Assembly: GCF_022347205.1 (NCBI RefSeq)
Contig: NZ_JAKRNE010000011.1
Location: forward strand, 1 to 64,000
Length of the DNA stretch: 64,000 nucleotides
Origin: Corynebacterium sp. ACRPO
GTDB lineage: Bacteria; Actinomycetota; Actinomycetes; Mycobacteriales; Mycobacteriaceae
Reading direction: 5' to 3'
The notes beneath the pieces were generated by a model. The model did no database searches, was not told where the DNA came from, and saw nothing but the letters and a program-made list of their open reading frames with translations. This document shows positions 57,991 through 64,000 of the stretch, one piece after another; within the stretch, counting starts at the first letter, position 1, and every line of letters begins with the position of its first letter. The position numbers and the translations under genes were made by a program.

Positions 57991-59772
57991 CTAATCGATG
58001 GTCGCGATGACCTTGGAGGAATCCAGACGGTCACCTTCTGCGGCCAGGAGCTTGATGGTGCCGCCGCGCGGAGCCTTGATGGCCGATTCCATCTTCATGG
58101 CCTCGACGGTGGCGATGGCATCGCCCTCGGCCACGGTATCGCCGTCCGCAACGTTCCAGGCCACGAGGTTGGCCTCGAACGGGGAGGTGACCGCATTGTC
58201 ATCGGTAGACTGTGCGCCGGCCGAAGACGGTGCGGTGGAGGCAGAACCACCGGCCGAGGCGGCGCCCGGCGCGGCGAGGAAGTCCACGGGCACGCCGACG
58301 TTGACCAGCTTGCCGTCGATTTCTACGGCCACATTGCGGCGCTGGGTATAGATGGCTTCTACCTTTTCCACCTGGTTGGCGGCAGACGGACGGTAGTTGT
58401 GATCCACCCAGTCCGTAAACACGCCAATCTCGGAGGCACCAGCGGCAGCGGTATCCTCGGCCGGCGCGGCAGTGCCGATGAGTGCCGACTCATCCATCAT
58501 GTCGCGGTGGAACGGCAGCACGGTGCGCACGCCGGTGACGGTGAACTCGCGCAGGGCAAAGCGGGCGCGAGCCAGAGCGATCTCGCGGGTCGGTCCCCAC
58601 ACCACCAGCTTGGCAATCAGGGAGTCATAGTACGGCGGGATGATAGAGCCAGAGCGTACCGCGGAATCCACGCGGATGCCCGGGCCGGTCGGCGGCTCGA
58701 AGGAGACGATGGTGCCGGGGCACGGCGCAAAGCCATTGAGGATGTCCTCGGCATTGATACGGAACTCAAAAGCGTGACCGTGGGACTGCGGATCCTCATC
58801 GAAGGACAGCGGCTCGCCGGCCGCGATGCGGAATTGCTCGGCGATGATATCGGTGCCGGTGACTACCTCGGTAACTGGGTGCTCGACCTGGACGCGGGTA
58901 TTGACCTCGAGGAAGGAAATGGTGCCGTCCTCGGAGACAATGTATTCCACGGTGCCGGCACCGGTGTAGCCCACCTTGGAGCAAATGGAGCGCGCGCCTT
59001 CGATGATGCCGTTGCGTTGGGCGTCGGAAAGCGCGGGCGCCGGAGCCTCCTCAATGAGCTTCTGGAAGCGGCGCTGGGTGGAGCAATCGCGGGTGCCGAG
59101 CACTCGCACATTGCCGTGCGTATCGGCCAGCACCTGGGCCTCGACGTGGCGCGGGTGGGTGAGGAACTTCTCCACGTAGCACTCCGCGCGGCCGAAAGCC
59201 TCCATGGCCTCGCGCCCGGCGGAATTGAACGCACCCTCAATCTCTTCCATATTGTCCACGACCTTCAAGCCGCGTCCGCCGCCGCCATAAGCAGCCTTGA
59301 TGGCAATGGGCAGGCCGTGCTCTTCGGCAAAGGCGCGGGCCTCCTGCCAGTCATCGATGGGATCGGAGGTACCCGGTGCCAGCGGCGCGCCGACCTCCTC
59401 GGCCACGCGGCGCGCAGCGATCTTGTCACCGAGCAACTCGATGGACTCCGGGGAAGGGCCAATCCAGATCATGCCGGCCTCGGTAACCGTGCGGGCAAAG
59501 TCGGCGTTCTCGGACAAGAAGCCGTAGCCCGGGTGGATGGCATCGGCACCGGCACGCACCGCGATATCGAGCAGCGCGGGCACGTTCATGTAGGTATCGG
59601 CCGCGGTATTGCCCGGCAGCGCATAAGCTTCATCCGCTACCTGGGTATGCAGGGCACCTGCGTCTGCTTCGGAGTAAATGGCGATGGACTTAATGCCCAG
59701 GTCGCGGGCGACGCGGGCGATACGCACGGCAATCTCGCCGCGGTTAGCAATGAGGACGGTCTTAATCTGCAT
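57991..59772 (-). CDS. Biotin carboxylase/carrier fusion coupled to oxoprolinase genes
   Basis: A 593-residue protein: biotin carboxylase (about 1-450; [49 protein letters not shown]), an Ala/Ser-rich linker, and a biotinyl domain with EAMKMESAIKA (lysine about 560). It differs clearly from accBC at 15175. Its start overlaps the end of the oxoprolinase gene by 11 bp, so it is made with it. Similar accC/accB genes accompany pxpBC in many bacteria, where the Pxp subunits have carboxyltransferase-like folds (CT_A_B, CT_C_D). A biotin-dependent carboxylation linked to oxoproline or urea-amide chemistry is possible but unproven. Confidence 0.9.
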   Translation of the reverse strand: MQIKTVLIANRGEIAVRIARVARDLGIKSIAIYSEADAGALHTQVADEAYALPGNTAADTYMNVPALLDIAVRAGADAIHPGYGFLSENADFARTVTEAGMIWIGPSPESIELLGDKIAARRVAEEVGAPLAPGTSDPIDDWQEARAFAEEHGLPIAIKAAYGGGGRGLKVVDNMEEIEGAFNSAGREAMEAFGRAECYVEKFLTHPRHVEAQVLADTHGNVRVLGTRDCSTQRRFQKLIEEAPAPALSDAQRNGIIEGARSICSKVGYTGAGTVEYIVSEDGTISFLEVNTRVQVEHPVTEVVTGTDIIAEQFRIAAGEPLSFDEDPQSHGHAFEFRINAEDILNGFAPCPGTIVSFEPPTGPGIRVDSAVRSGSIIPPYYDSLIAKLVVWGPTREIALARARFALREFTVTGVRTVLPFHRDMMDESALIGTAAPAEDTAAAGASEIGVFTDWVDHNYRPSAANQVEKVEAIYTQRRNVAVEIDGKLVNVGVPVDFLAAPGAASAGGSASTAPSSAGAQSTDDNAVTSPFEANLVAWNVADGDTVAEGDAIATVEAMKMESAIKAPRGGTIKLLAAEGDRLDSSKVIATID

Positions 59773-61336
59773 TCTTATCTCCAGTGTTCAAGGCTTGGGG
59801 TGCTACGAGTTCAAAGTTCACGCGCGCGCCGGGTGGCAGCTGCGCGGCGATATCAATATCTTCTTCCAATACGGTGGCGATGACCGGGTAACCGCCGGTC
59901 ACGGCATGATCGCGCAGGAAGACCACGGGCTTGCCATTGGGCGGAATTTGGATGGAGCCGGCGACCATGCCCTCGGAGGGGAGCTCGCCGTCTTTAACGC
60001 GTTCAATTGGTTCTTCGCCATCGAGGCGCAGGCCCACGCGGTTGGAATCCGAGGTGACGGTCCACTCGGTATCCAGGAAGGCGGAAACATTATCACCAAA
60101 CCAGTCATCGCGCGGTCCGAGTACGCAGCGCAGGGTGGCGCGGGTTTTTCCATCGGAGCTTTCACGCACGCGCAGTGGGTTAACCAGCTGGGCGTCGGTC
60201 ATGCCGGTAGAGCGCGGCAGCACGCCGATGACATCGCCGGTGGTGACCGGGTCCGGGCCAAGGCCAGAAAGGACGTCGGTGGCCGCCGAGCCGAGCTCGG
60301 ATTCGGCGATGATGCCGCCGCGGATGGCAACGTAATTGCGCATGCCTACCGTCGCAGGGTCTACCGTGACGGTTTGCCCGGCCGTGACCAGCACGGGGCG
60401 AGCAAGGTGAACCGGCATCTCGCCGAGGCGCACACGCGCGGTCGCGCCGGTGACGCAAATGACGGTATCGGTGAGCGCGTGGAGCTTAATGCCGCCGATA
60501 TTCTCCAGCACTGTTGCCCCGCGCGGGTTGCCCACGGCCACGTTGGCGGTCGCGGCGGCGGCGCGGTCGGCGGCCCCGGAGGGGGTCACGCCGAGATCGC
60601 CCACACCGGGGCGTCCCAAGTCCTGGTAGAGGGTGAGCAGGCCGGCATCGATAACCTCCATGCGCGGCAAGCGGGCAGGGGCGCGCTTCGAGCGGGCAGA
60701 GTGATCAACAAGCTCCGGCAGCTTATCCACGCTGCGATAGCGCACGCGGTCGCCCGGCTGTACCAGCGCCGGCGGGTTGGCATTGGAATCCCACATCGGC
60801 GTATTGGTGGTACCCAAAAGCTGCCAGCCGCCCGGGGAAACGCGCGGGTACACCGCGGAAAATTCGCCCGCAATGCCTACGGCACCGGCCGGCACGGCGG
60901 TGCGGGGACTGGAGCGGCGTGGCACAGCACGCGCCTGGGAGGGATCCGACGGAGCGCAGTAGGTAAAGCCCGGGGCAAAGCCACCGAATGCCGCGGTCCA
61001 CTCGGTAGAGGTATGCCAGTCAATGAGCGCCTCGCGCGAAAGCCCCAGCAGGTCTGCGGCCTCGTCCACATCCTCGCCGTCATAGAGCACATCGATTTCT
61101 ACCGTTCGGGCCTCCGCGGCCGTCGCGGCGGCAGGGGAGAAGTCCTGCAGGAATTCGGCCGCATCGCGCGCCGAATCCGGCGCTTCAAACGTCAGCAGCA
61201 GGGTGGTGGCGGCCGCGATGCAGTCCACCTGATTCTTCAACGGCTTGGCAGAAAGCGCCGCGTGCCAGTCCATGACCTGGTTTAATCCATCCAGGTCAAT
61301 GAGCAACGCGCGTGTGCCCACAAAATTAATGTGCAT
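59762..61336 (-). CDS. pxpBC: 5-oxoprolinase subunits B and C, fused
   Basis: A 524-residue fusion. Residues 1 to about 205 match PxpB (KipI; CT_C_D): AAFGGFAPGFTYCA, AVPAGAVGIAGEF and YPRVSPGGWQLLG. Residues about 225-524 match PxpC (KipA; CT_A_B): LGRPGVGDLGVTPSGAADRA, VAVGNPRGATVLE, and a C-terminal LPSEGMVAGSIQIPP. With PxpA it forms the ATP-dependent 5-oxoprolinase that opens pyroglutamate to glutamate. B and C are separate genes in E. coli and B. subtilis; fused forms occur in other bacteria. The start overlaps the pxpA stop (TAATG). Confidence 0.92.
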   Translation of the reverse strand: MHINFVGTRALLIDLDGLNQVMDWHAALSAKPLKNQVDCIAAATTLLLTFEAPDSARDAAEFLQDFSPAAATAAEARTVEIDVLYDGEDVDEAADLLGLSREALIDWHTSTEWTAAFGGFAPGFTYCAPSDPSQARAVPRRSSPRTAVPAGAVGIAGEFSAVYPRVSPGGWQLLGTTNTPMWDSNANPPALVQPGDRVRYRSVDKLPELVDHSARSKRAPARLPRMEVIDAGLLTLYQDLGRPGVGDLGVTPSGAADRAAAATANVAVGNPRGATVLENIGGIKLHALTDTVICVTGATARVRLGEMPVHLARPVLVTAGQTVTVDPATVGMRNYVAIRGGIIAESELGSAATDVLSGLGPDPVTTGDVIGVLPRSTGMTDAQLVNPLRVRESSDGKTRATLRCVLGPRDDWFGDNVSAFLDTEWTVTSDSNRVGLRLDGEEPIERVKDGELPSEGMVAGSIQIPPNGKPVVFLRDHAVTGGYPVIATVLEEDIDIAAQLPPGARVNFELVAPQALNTGDKNAD

Positions 61337-62097
61337 TAGATAAAGCTCCGAATCTCGATGCCTTCTTCCCGCAGGCGCTCAGCCACGCCGCGCAGCAGCT
61401 TCACCGCGCCGGGCGAATCACCGTGGGTGCATACGGATTGCGCATCCACCTCGAGCTTCGTGCCATCCACGGCTGTAATCGACCCGGTCTGCGCCACCTC
61501 AAGCACTCGCTGCACCACCTCATCGGCGCTGCCGAGCACCGCATTGGCTTCCTTGCGCGAGACCAGCGTGCCATCGGGGTTGTAGTTGCGGTCCGCAAAG
61601 GCCTCACGGATGACGTTAAGCCCGCTGCGCTTGGCGACGTCCACCGCTACACCCCCAGGCAGCAACATCACCGGCAAGTCTCCAAAGGCCTTAATGCCCT
61701 TGATGACGGCTTCTGCCTGCGCCTCATCTTTCACGATTGCGTTATACATCGCCCCGTGCGGCTTTACATAGGAGACCTTGGTGCCATTGGCGCGGGCCAA
61801 AGCGTCGAGAGCGCCAATTTGGTAGGTCACCTCGTCTGCTAGCTCGTCCGGGTTGTAATCGATAAAACGGCGGCCGAAACCTGCGGCGTCGTTATAACCT
61901 ACGTGTGCGCCTACGGTCACGCCTGCTTCTGCTGCCGCCTTGAGCGTGCCGGCAATCGAGTGTGGGTCGCCCGCATGGAAGCCGGTGGCCACGTTTGCGG
62001 AGGACACCATCTCCAGCATTGCCGCGTCATCTGCGACCGGATTGCCCGCAGTGGTTTCTCCCAAATCCGCATTGAGATCGATATGGAGCGAGGACAT
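61336..62097 (-). CDS. pxpA: 5-oxoprolinase subunit A (LamB/YcsF family)
   Basis: A 253-residue TIM-barrel-like protein. Signature blocks are IDLNADLGETT at the N-terminus, SSANVATGFHAGDP, VTVGAHVGYNDAAGFGRRFI and VSYVKPHGAMYNAI. PxpA catalyses the ring-opening step with PxpB/PxpC in ATP-dependent hydrolysis of 5-oxoproline, a spontaneous damage product of glutamine and glutamate. First gene of pxpA-pxpBC-biotin carboxylase. The operator candidate lies 19-29 bp upstream. Confidence 0.95.
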   Translation of the reverse strand: MSSLHIDLNADLGETTAGNPVADDAAMLEMVSSANVATGFHAGDPHSIAGTLKAAAEAGVTVGAHVGYNDAAGFGRRFIDYNPDELADEVTYQIGALDALARANGTKVSYVKPHGAMYNAIVKDEAQAEAVIKGIKAFGDLPVMLLPGGVAVDVAKRSGLNVIREAFADRNYNPDGTLVSRKEANAVLGSADEVVQRVLEVAQTGSITAVDGTKLEVDAQSVCTHGDSPGAVKLLRGVAERLREEGIEIRSFI

Positions 62098-62115
62098 TCA
62101 ACACCGTCCTTAAGA

Positions 62116-62126
62116 TTGTTGAACAA
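62116..62126. promoter_or_regulatory. TTGTTGAACAA operator candidate upstream of pxpA
   Basis: The 11-mer is identical to that at 55219-55229; flanking A/T pairs extend it to ATTGTTGAACAAT (62115-62127). Its position just upstream of the start would cover the transcription start or -10 and block initiation. Confidence 0.72.
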
Positions 62127-62223
62127 TTCGAATGTCATTAAGTGTAACCCTCGCCACTGTCATTTGTGAAGAAGGTTACGTTTCGTTTACCCGCGTGCGC
62201 ACCCCCACCTAGGCGCGAGAAAA

Positions 62224-62260
62224 CCGCCCCGTCCCGGGTAAGAGGTCCGGGAGGAGGCGG
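62224..62260 (-). terminator. Terminator of the CAP-domain gene
   Basis: CCGCC (62224-62228) with GGCGG (62256-62260), and CCCGG with CCGGG inside (right arm 62247-62251). Read on the minus strand, GGCGGTTTTC follows the stem. It lies about 50 bp after the CAP gene stop. Confidence 0.65.
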
Positions 62261-62309
62261 CATGGCCTGCTAGAGCCCAAAGGTTCGAAGGTTCTAGCTT
62301 GTGAAATCT

Positions 62310-62882
62310 TTAGCGGCCGTAGTTTTGGACAGCGTAGAGCTTGCCTTCAGAGTTAATGGCAACGCCGACTCCGATGGTCTTGGCGCGTGGGTCCAGCATA
62401 ATCTTGCGGTGCCCCGGGGATTCGTACCAAAGCTTGACCAGAAGGGCATCGGAATAGTCGCTCCACGCCTGCAAGACATTCTCGCCGCCGGCCGGGATAT
62501 TGGAAGGGTAGTAGTTCCAGTGCTGCGGGCGGTGGCTGAGCTTATCAGCGCGCACCAGCTGGTCGGCCCAATCTTGAGCCAGCCCATTGAGTGCGGCATT
62601 AGCGCGAACCGGGCGCAGGCCGTGAGCCTGGCGGTATTCGTTGGTGTGGTTGATGATGCTCTGCACGCGATTGGAAGCCGGAGCGGCGGGCTTTGCTGCT
62701 GTAGCCGGCGCGGCGGGAAGGTTTAGCGTCGGCACCGGAAGGTTCGCGCCATTAAAGTTGCCCGAGGAACTTAGGGAGCTGGAGGCTTCAGCGGGTGCAA
62801 CGCACATTCCCAATGCGATGGCTGCTGCAAGGGCAGGGGCTATAAATTTTTTGGTGGAGAAGCGAATAGTAGGGGTGAACAT
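62310..62882 (-). CDS. Secreted CAP (SCP/YkwD) domain protein
   Basis: A 190-residue exported protein. Signal peptide with basic start and core APALAAAIALGMCVAPAEA, then a Pro/Ala-rich linker to about residue 70. The CAP domain (about 73-190) has IINHTNEYRQAHGLRPV, ADKLSHRPQHWN, AGGENVLQAW and LWYESPGHRKIMLDPRAK, with the histidines and glutamate that line the family's cavity. CAP proteins in actinobacteria are found in the cell envelope; their activity is unsettled (proposed lipid binding). It is a single-gene unit. Confidence 0.88.
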   Translation of the reverse strand: MFTPTIRFSTKKFIAPALAAAIALGMCVAPAEASSSLSSSGNFNGANLPVPTLNLPAAPATAAKPAAPASNRVQSIINHTNEYRQAHGLRPVRANAALNGLAQDWADQLVRADKLSHRPQHWNYYPSNIPAGGENVLQAWSDYSDALLVKLWYESPGHRKIMLDPRAKTIGVGVAINSEGKLYAVQNYGR

Positions 62883-63371
62883 GAGCGGAACCTTTCTTCT
62901 GTAACCTGGCGGAGAATCAGGCGGGAAACTGGGAGAATCAACAGAAAAATCCGTTCCCCTTTGTTTAAAAGTTAATCAATTCCAGCAGATAAAATCGACT
63001 TGAACAGCAATTATTAGAATATTTGAAGTTGATGTTCCGTATAACTAATTGCTTCTTAGTTATTTCTCGAATTGAGCTAGGAAACTCCTGAAATCCCTCA
63101 GTCGGTTGCGTATTTCTCCTCCCCAACGGGGGTGGTTTCTAGTCAGTGTCTTAGATTCTCGGAGAAGCAGTAAGTGCTTGAGTCATGAGGGTGGAGTTTT
63201 AAGTCAGGCATAGGCAAACGCGTCCGTTTCTTGGTAGAACCTATAAAGATCGTGAGATTTACTAGGTTTCTTAACCTCTACCTGTCCTTTGCTTCTATGG
63301 GTGTTGCCCGGCAGTTGTCTCTCGGCGTCGTTGTGCGCTCGGTGAACGGGGTTTAGAAAGGAATAAGAAAA
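62883..63371. other. Long A+T-rich non-coding stretch
   Basis: About 490 bp between two genes on the same strand. The first 180 bp (62940-63120) are markedly A+T-rich, with runs such as TTTAAAAGTTAATCAATT. A small CCCC-AA-CGGGG hairpin lies near 63121-63130. I find no coding frame with a start and ribosome site, no tRNA and no recognisable riboswitch. The promoter of the CAP gene must be in the left part. Confidence 0.5.
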
Positions 63372-63397
63372 GCGCCCGGCGATGAATCGCCGAGCGC
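63372..63397 (-). terminator. Terminator of the PTS gene
   Basis: GCGCCCGGCGAT (63372-63383) and ATCGCCGAGCGC (63386-63397) pair at 11 of 12 positions, followed on the minus strand by TTTTCTTATTC. It begins about 16 bp after the PTS stop. Confidence 0.9.
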
Positions 63398-63413
63398 CAC
63401 ATTGAACGAAGTA

Positions 63414-64000
63414 TTATGCCTTTGCGGGCACTTCTGTCCCTTGAGAAGCTGGGGCAGGAGAAAGAGCCGAGGAAATGATCTCGGCTGCTTCCTTGCGGGT
63501 TTGTGCGCCATAAAGCTGGTTGCGGAAGTCTTCTTTCATGATGCTGCGCGCCAGCTTGGACAGCAGCTTGAGGTGTTGCTTGCCGGCATTATCAGGCACA
63601 GCGATAAGGAAGGCAAGGTTAGTCGGTTCTTCGCCTTCTCCCCATGTAATACCTTCGGGTAGGCGGGCAAAGGCAAGGGTGGGCACTTTCACGCCGGCCG
63701 AGCGTGCGTGTGGAATGGCCACGCCGTGGCCTACCCCGGTAGAGCGGGTTGACTCGCGCTTTAAGGCAGCCCCAGCTACCGCCTCCATATCGGACATGCG
63801 GGAGGAAGTAAGCTTCACCATGGAGCGAATGACCTCTTCGCTAGATGAACCCAGATCTTTATCAAGGCTAATCGTATCGACAGCAACAAGCGGCTTATCC
63901 TTGCGCTGCGTCAATCCCACCAGCAGGAGAATAAGGCCAGCACAGACAGCGATGCCGGCAAGCATGGCGATAAAGAATCCAACGACGTTATCTACCGCGC
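63414..64000 (-). CDS. Fructose-type PTS component, 3' part (IIC end + IIA)
   Basis: A partial gene entering from the right edge. The frame is open to base 64000, through NVVGFFIAMLAGIAVCAGLI, which is the last helix of a membrane (IIC) domain, so the ATG at 63963-63965 is internal. After a short linker, residues from about VDTISLDKDLGSS onward form a fructose/mannitol-type IIA domain, with the phosphorylated histidine in HGVAIPHARSAGV and later PTNLAFLIAVPDNAGKQHLK. The product should be a IIBCA or IICA fructose permease of the PTS, phosphorylating sugar during uptake. Domains before the IIC end lie outside the window. Confidence 0.85.
   Translation of the reverse strand, partial: AVDNVVGFFIAMLAGIAVCAGLILLLVGLTQRKDKPLVAVDTISLDKDLGSSSEEVIRSMVKLTSSRMSDMEAVAGAALKRESTRSTGVGHGVAIPHARSAGVKVPTLAFARLPEGITWGEGEEPTNLAFLIAVPDNAGKQHLKLLSKLARSIMKEDFRNQLYGAQTRKEAAEIISSALSPAPASQGTEVPAKA

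Noticed and set aside
58399..61285. Long plus-strand open frames across the biotin carboxylase and pxpBC genes
   Set aside because: Antisense shadows; the minus-strand genes carry complete domains and overlapping operon starts.
59762..61336. KipI/KipA sporulation-kinase control
   Set aside because: The kip name comes from Bacillus; corynebacteria do not sporulate and the proteins are 5-oxoprolinase subunits.
63414..63965. Stand-alone membrane-anchored IIA protein starting at ATG 63963-63965
   Set aside because: The frame stays open to the window edge and encodes the end of a IIC domain, so this ATG is internal.
1..64000. tRNA, rRNA, CRISPR arrays, prophage or replication origin
   Set aside because: I looked for cloverleaf-like stems with TTCGA loops, regular repeat-spacer arrays, phage structural genes and DnaA-box clusters and saw none; short RNA genes could still be missed by eye.

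Overview
The window reads as a chromosomal segment of a Corynebacterium. The evidence is moderately high G+C, a prpDBC operon beside a PrpR/RamB-type regulator, pyc, and the order accBC - sulfurtransferase - maf - accE - accD - birA - purK - purE - trehalose ABC importer. As far as I remember, that order follows the backbone of Corynebacterium glutamicum, with local inversions and insertions. The species cannot be fixed from this sequence alone. I saw no rRNA, tRNA, CRISPR array or prophage.

Layout. 1-400: remnants of disrupted genes. 395-5490: the methylcitrate cycle (prpR divergent from prpDBC). 5566-7461 and 11426-14665: small GntR-controlled ABC-transporter or membrane modules either side of pyc (7822-11253). 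14708-23823: acyl-CoA carboxylase genes (accBC, accE, accD) interleaved with a sulfurtransferase homologue lacking its catalytic cysteine, an ATP-grasp orphan, a DUF4282 protein, a lipoprotein, DUF3151 and maf. 24174-26628: three tandem secreted proteins sharing one cysteine-bracketed module, with their own promoter and a strong terminator. 26737-36365: a trehalose-type ABC importer plus trehalose synthase on the minus strand, split by an acquired cassette at about 31.7-35.4 kb. The cassette holds a leader peptide, an ABC-F ribosome-protection protein, an MFS efflux protein and an IS481 scar. 36410-40170: birA, a PH-domain membrane protein, alsD, purK and purE. 40190-41294: palindromic repeats, an AbiEi fragment and a divergently arranged toxin-antitoxin pair. 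41291-46958: ribose operon rbsRACBKD. 47089-52828: galactose (Leloir) operon with a sodium symporter. 52881-54193: a protein with an RNase H domain between two copies of a 91-bp palindromic repeat. 54283-55185: an AbiEi-like/DUF559 protein. 55301-62097: a 5-oxoproline locus resembling the Bacillus kip/ycs cluster. 62310-64000: a secreted CAP-domain protein and the 3' end of a fructose-type PTS gene.

How it fits together. Much of the window is central carbon and biotin-dependent metabolism. Propionyl-CoA is removed by the methylcitrate cycle, oxaloacetate is supplied by pyruvate carboxylase, and malonyl-type precursors come from the acyl-CoA carboxylase. The ligase BirA biotinylates the carrier domains. 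A third biotin carboxylase/carrier fusion is translationally coupled to the oxoprolinase subunits. Sugar uptake is clustered (trehalose, ribose, galactose, PTS). Regulatory dyads stand out: identical TTGTTGAACAA sites upstream of both arms of the oxoproline locus, a 51-bp dyad at the second GntR gene, a 16-bp LacI-type palindrome at rbsR with a related site at galM, and a 15-bp palindrome between the divergent toxin and antitoxin.

The best candidates for undescribed biology are the secreted three-gene unit (24174-26628), the RNase H-domain protein with its flanking repeats (52881-54193), and the oxoproline regulon with its biotin carboxylase and atypical Nramp-like transporter. All calls are by eye; no database search or structure prediction was run.
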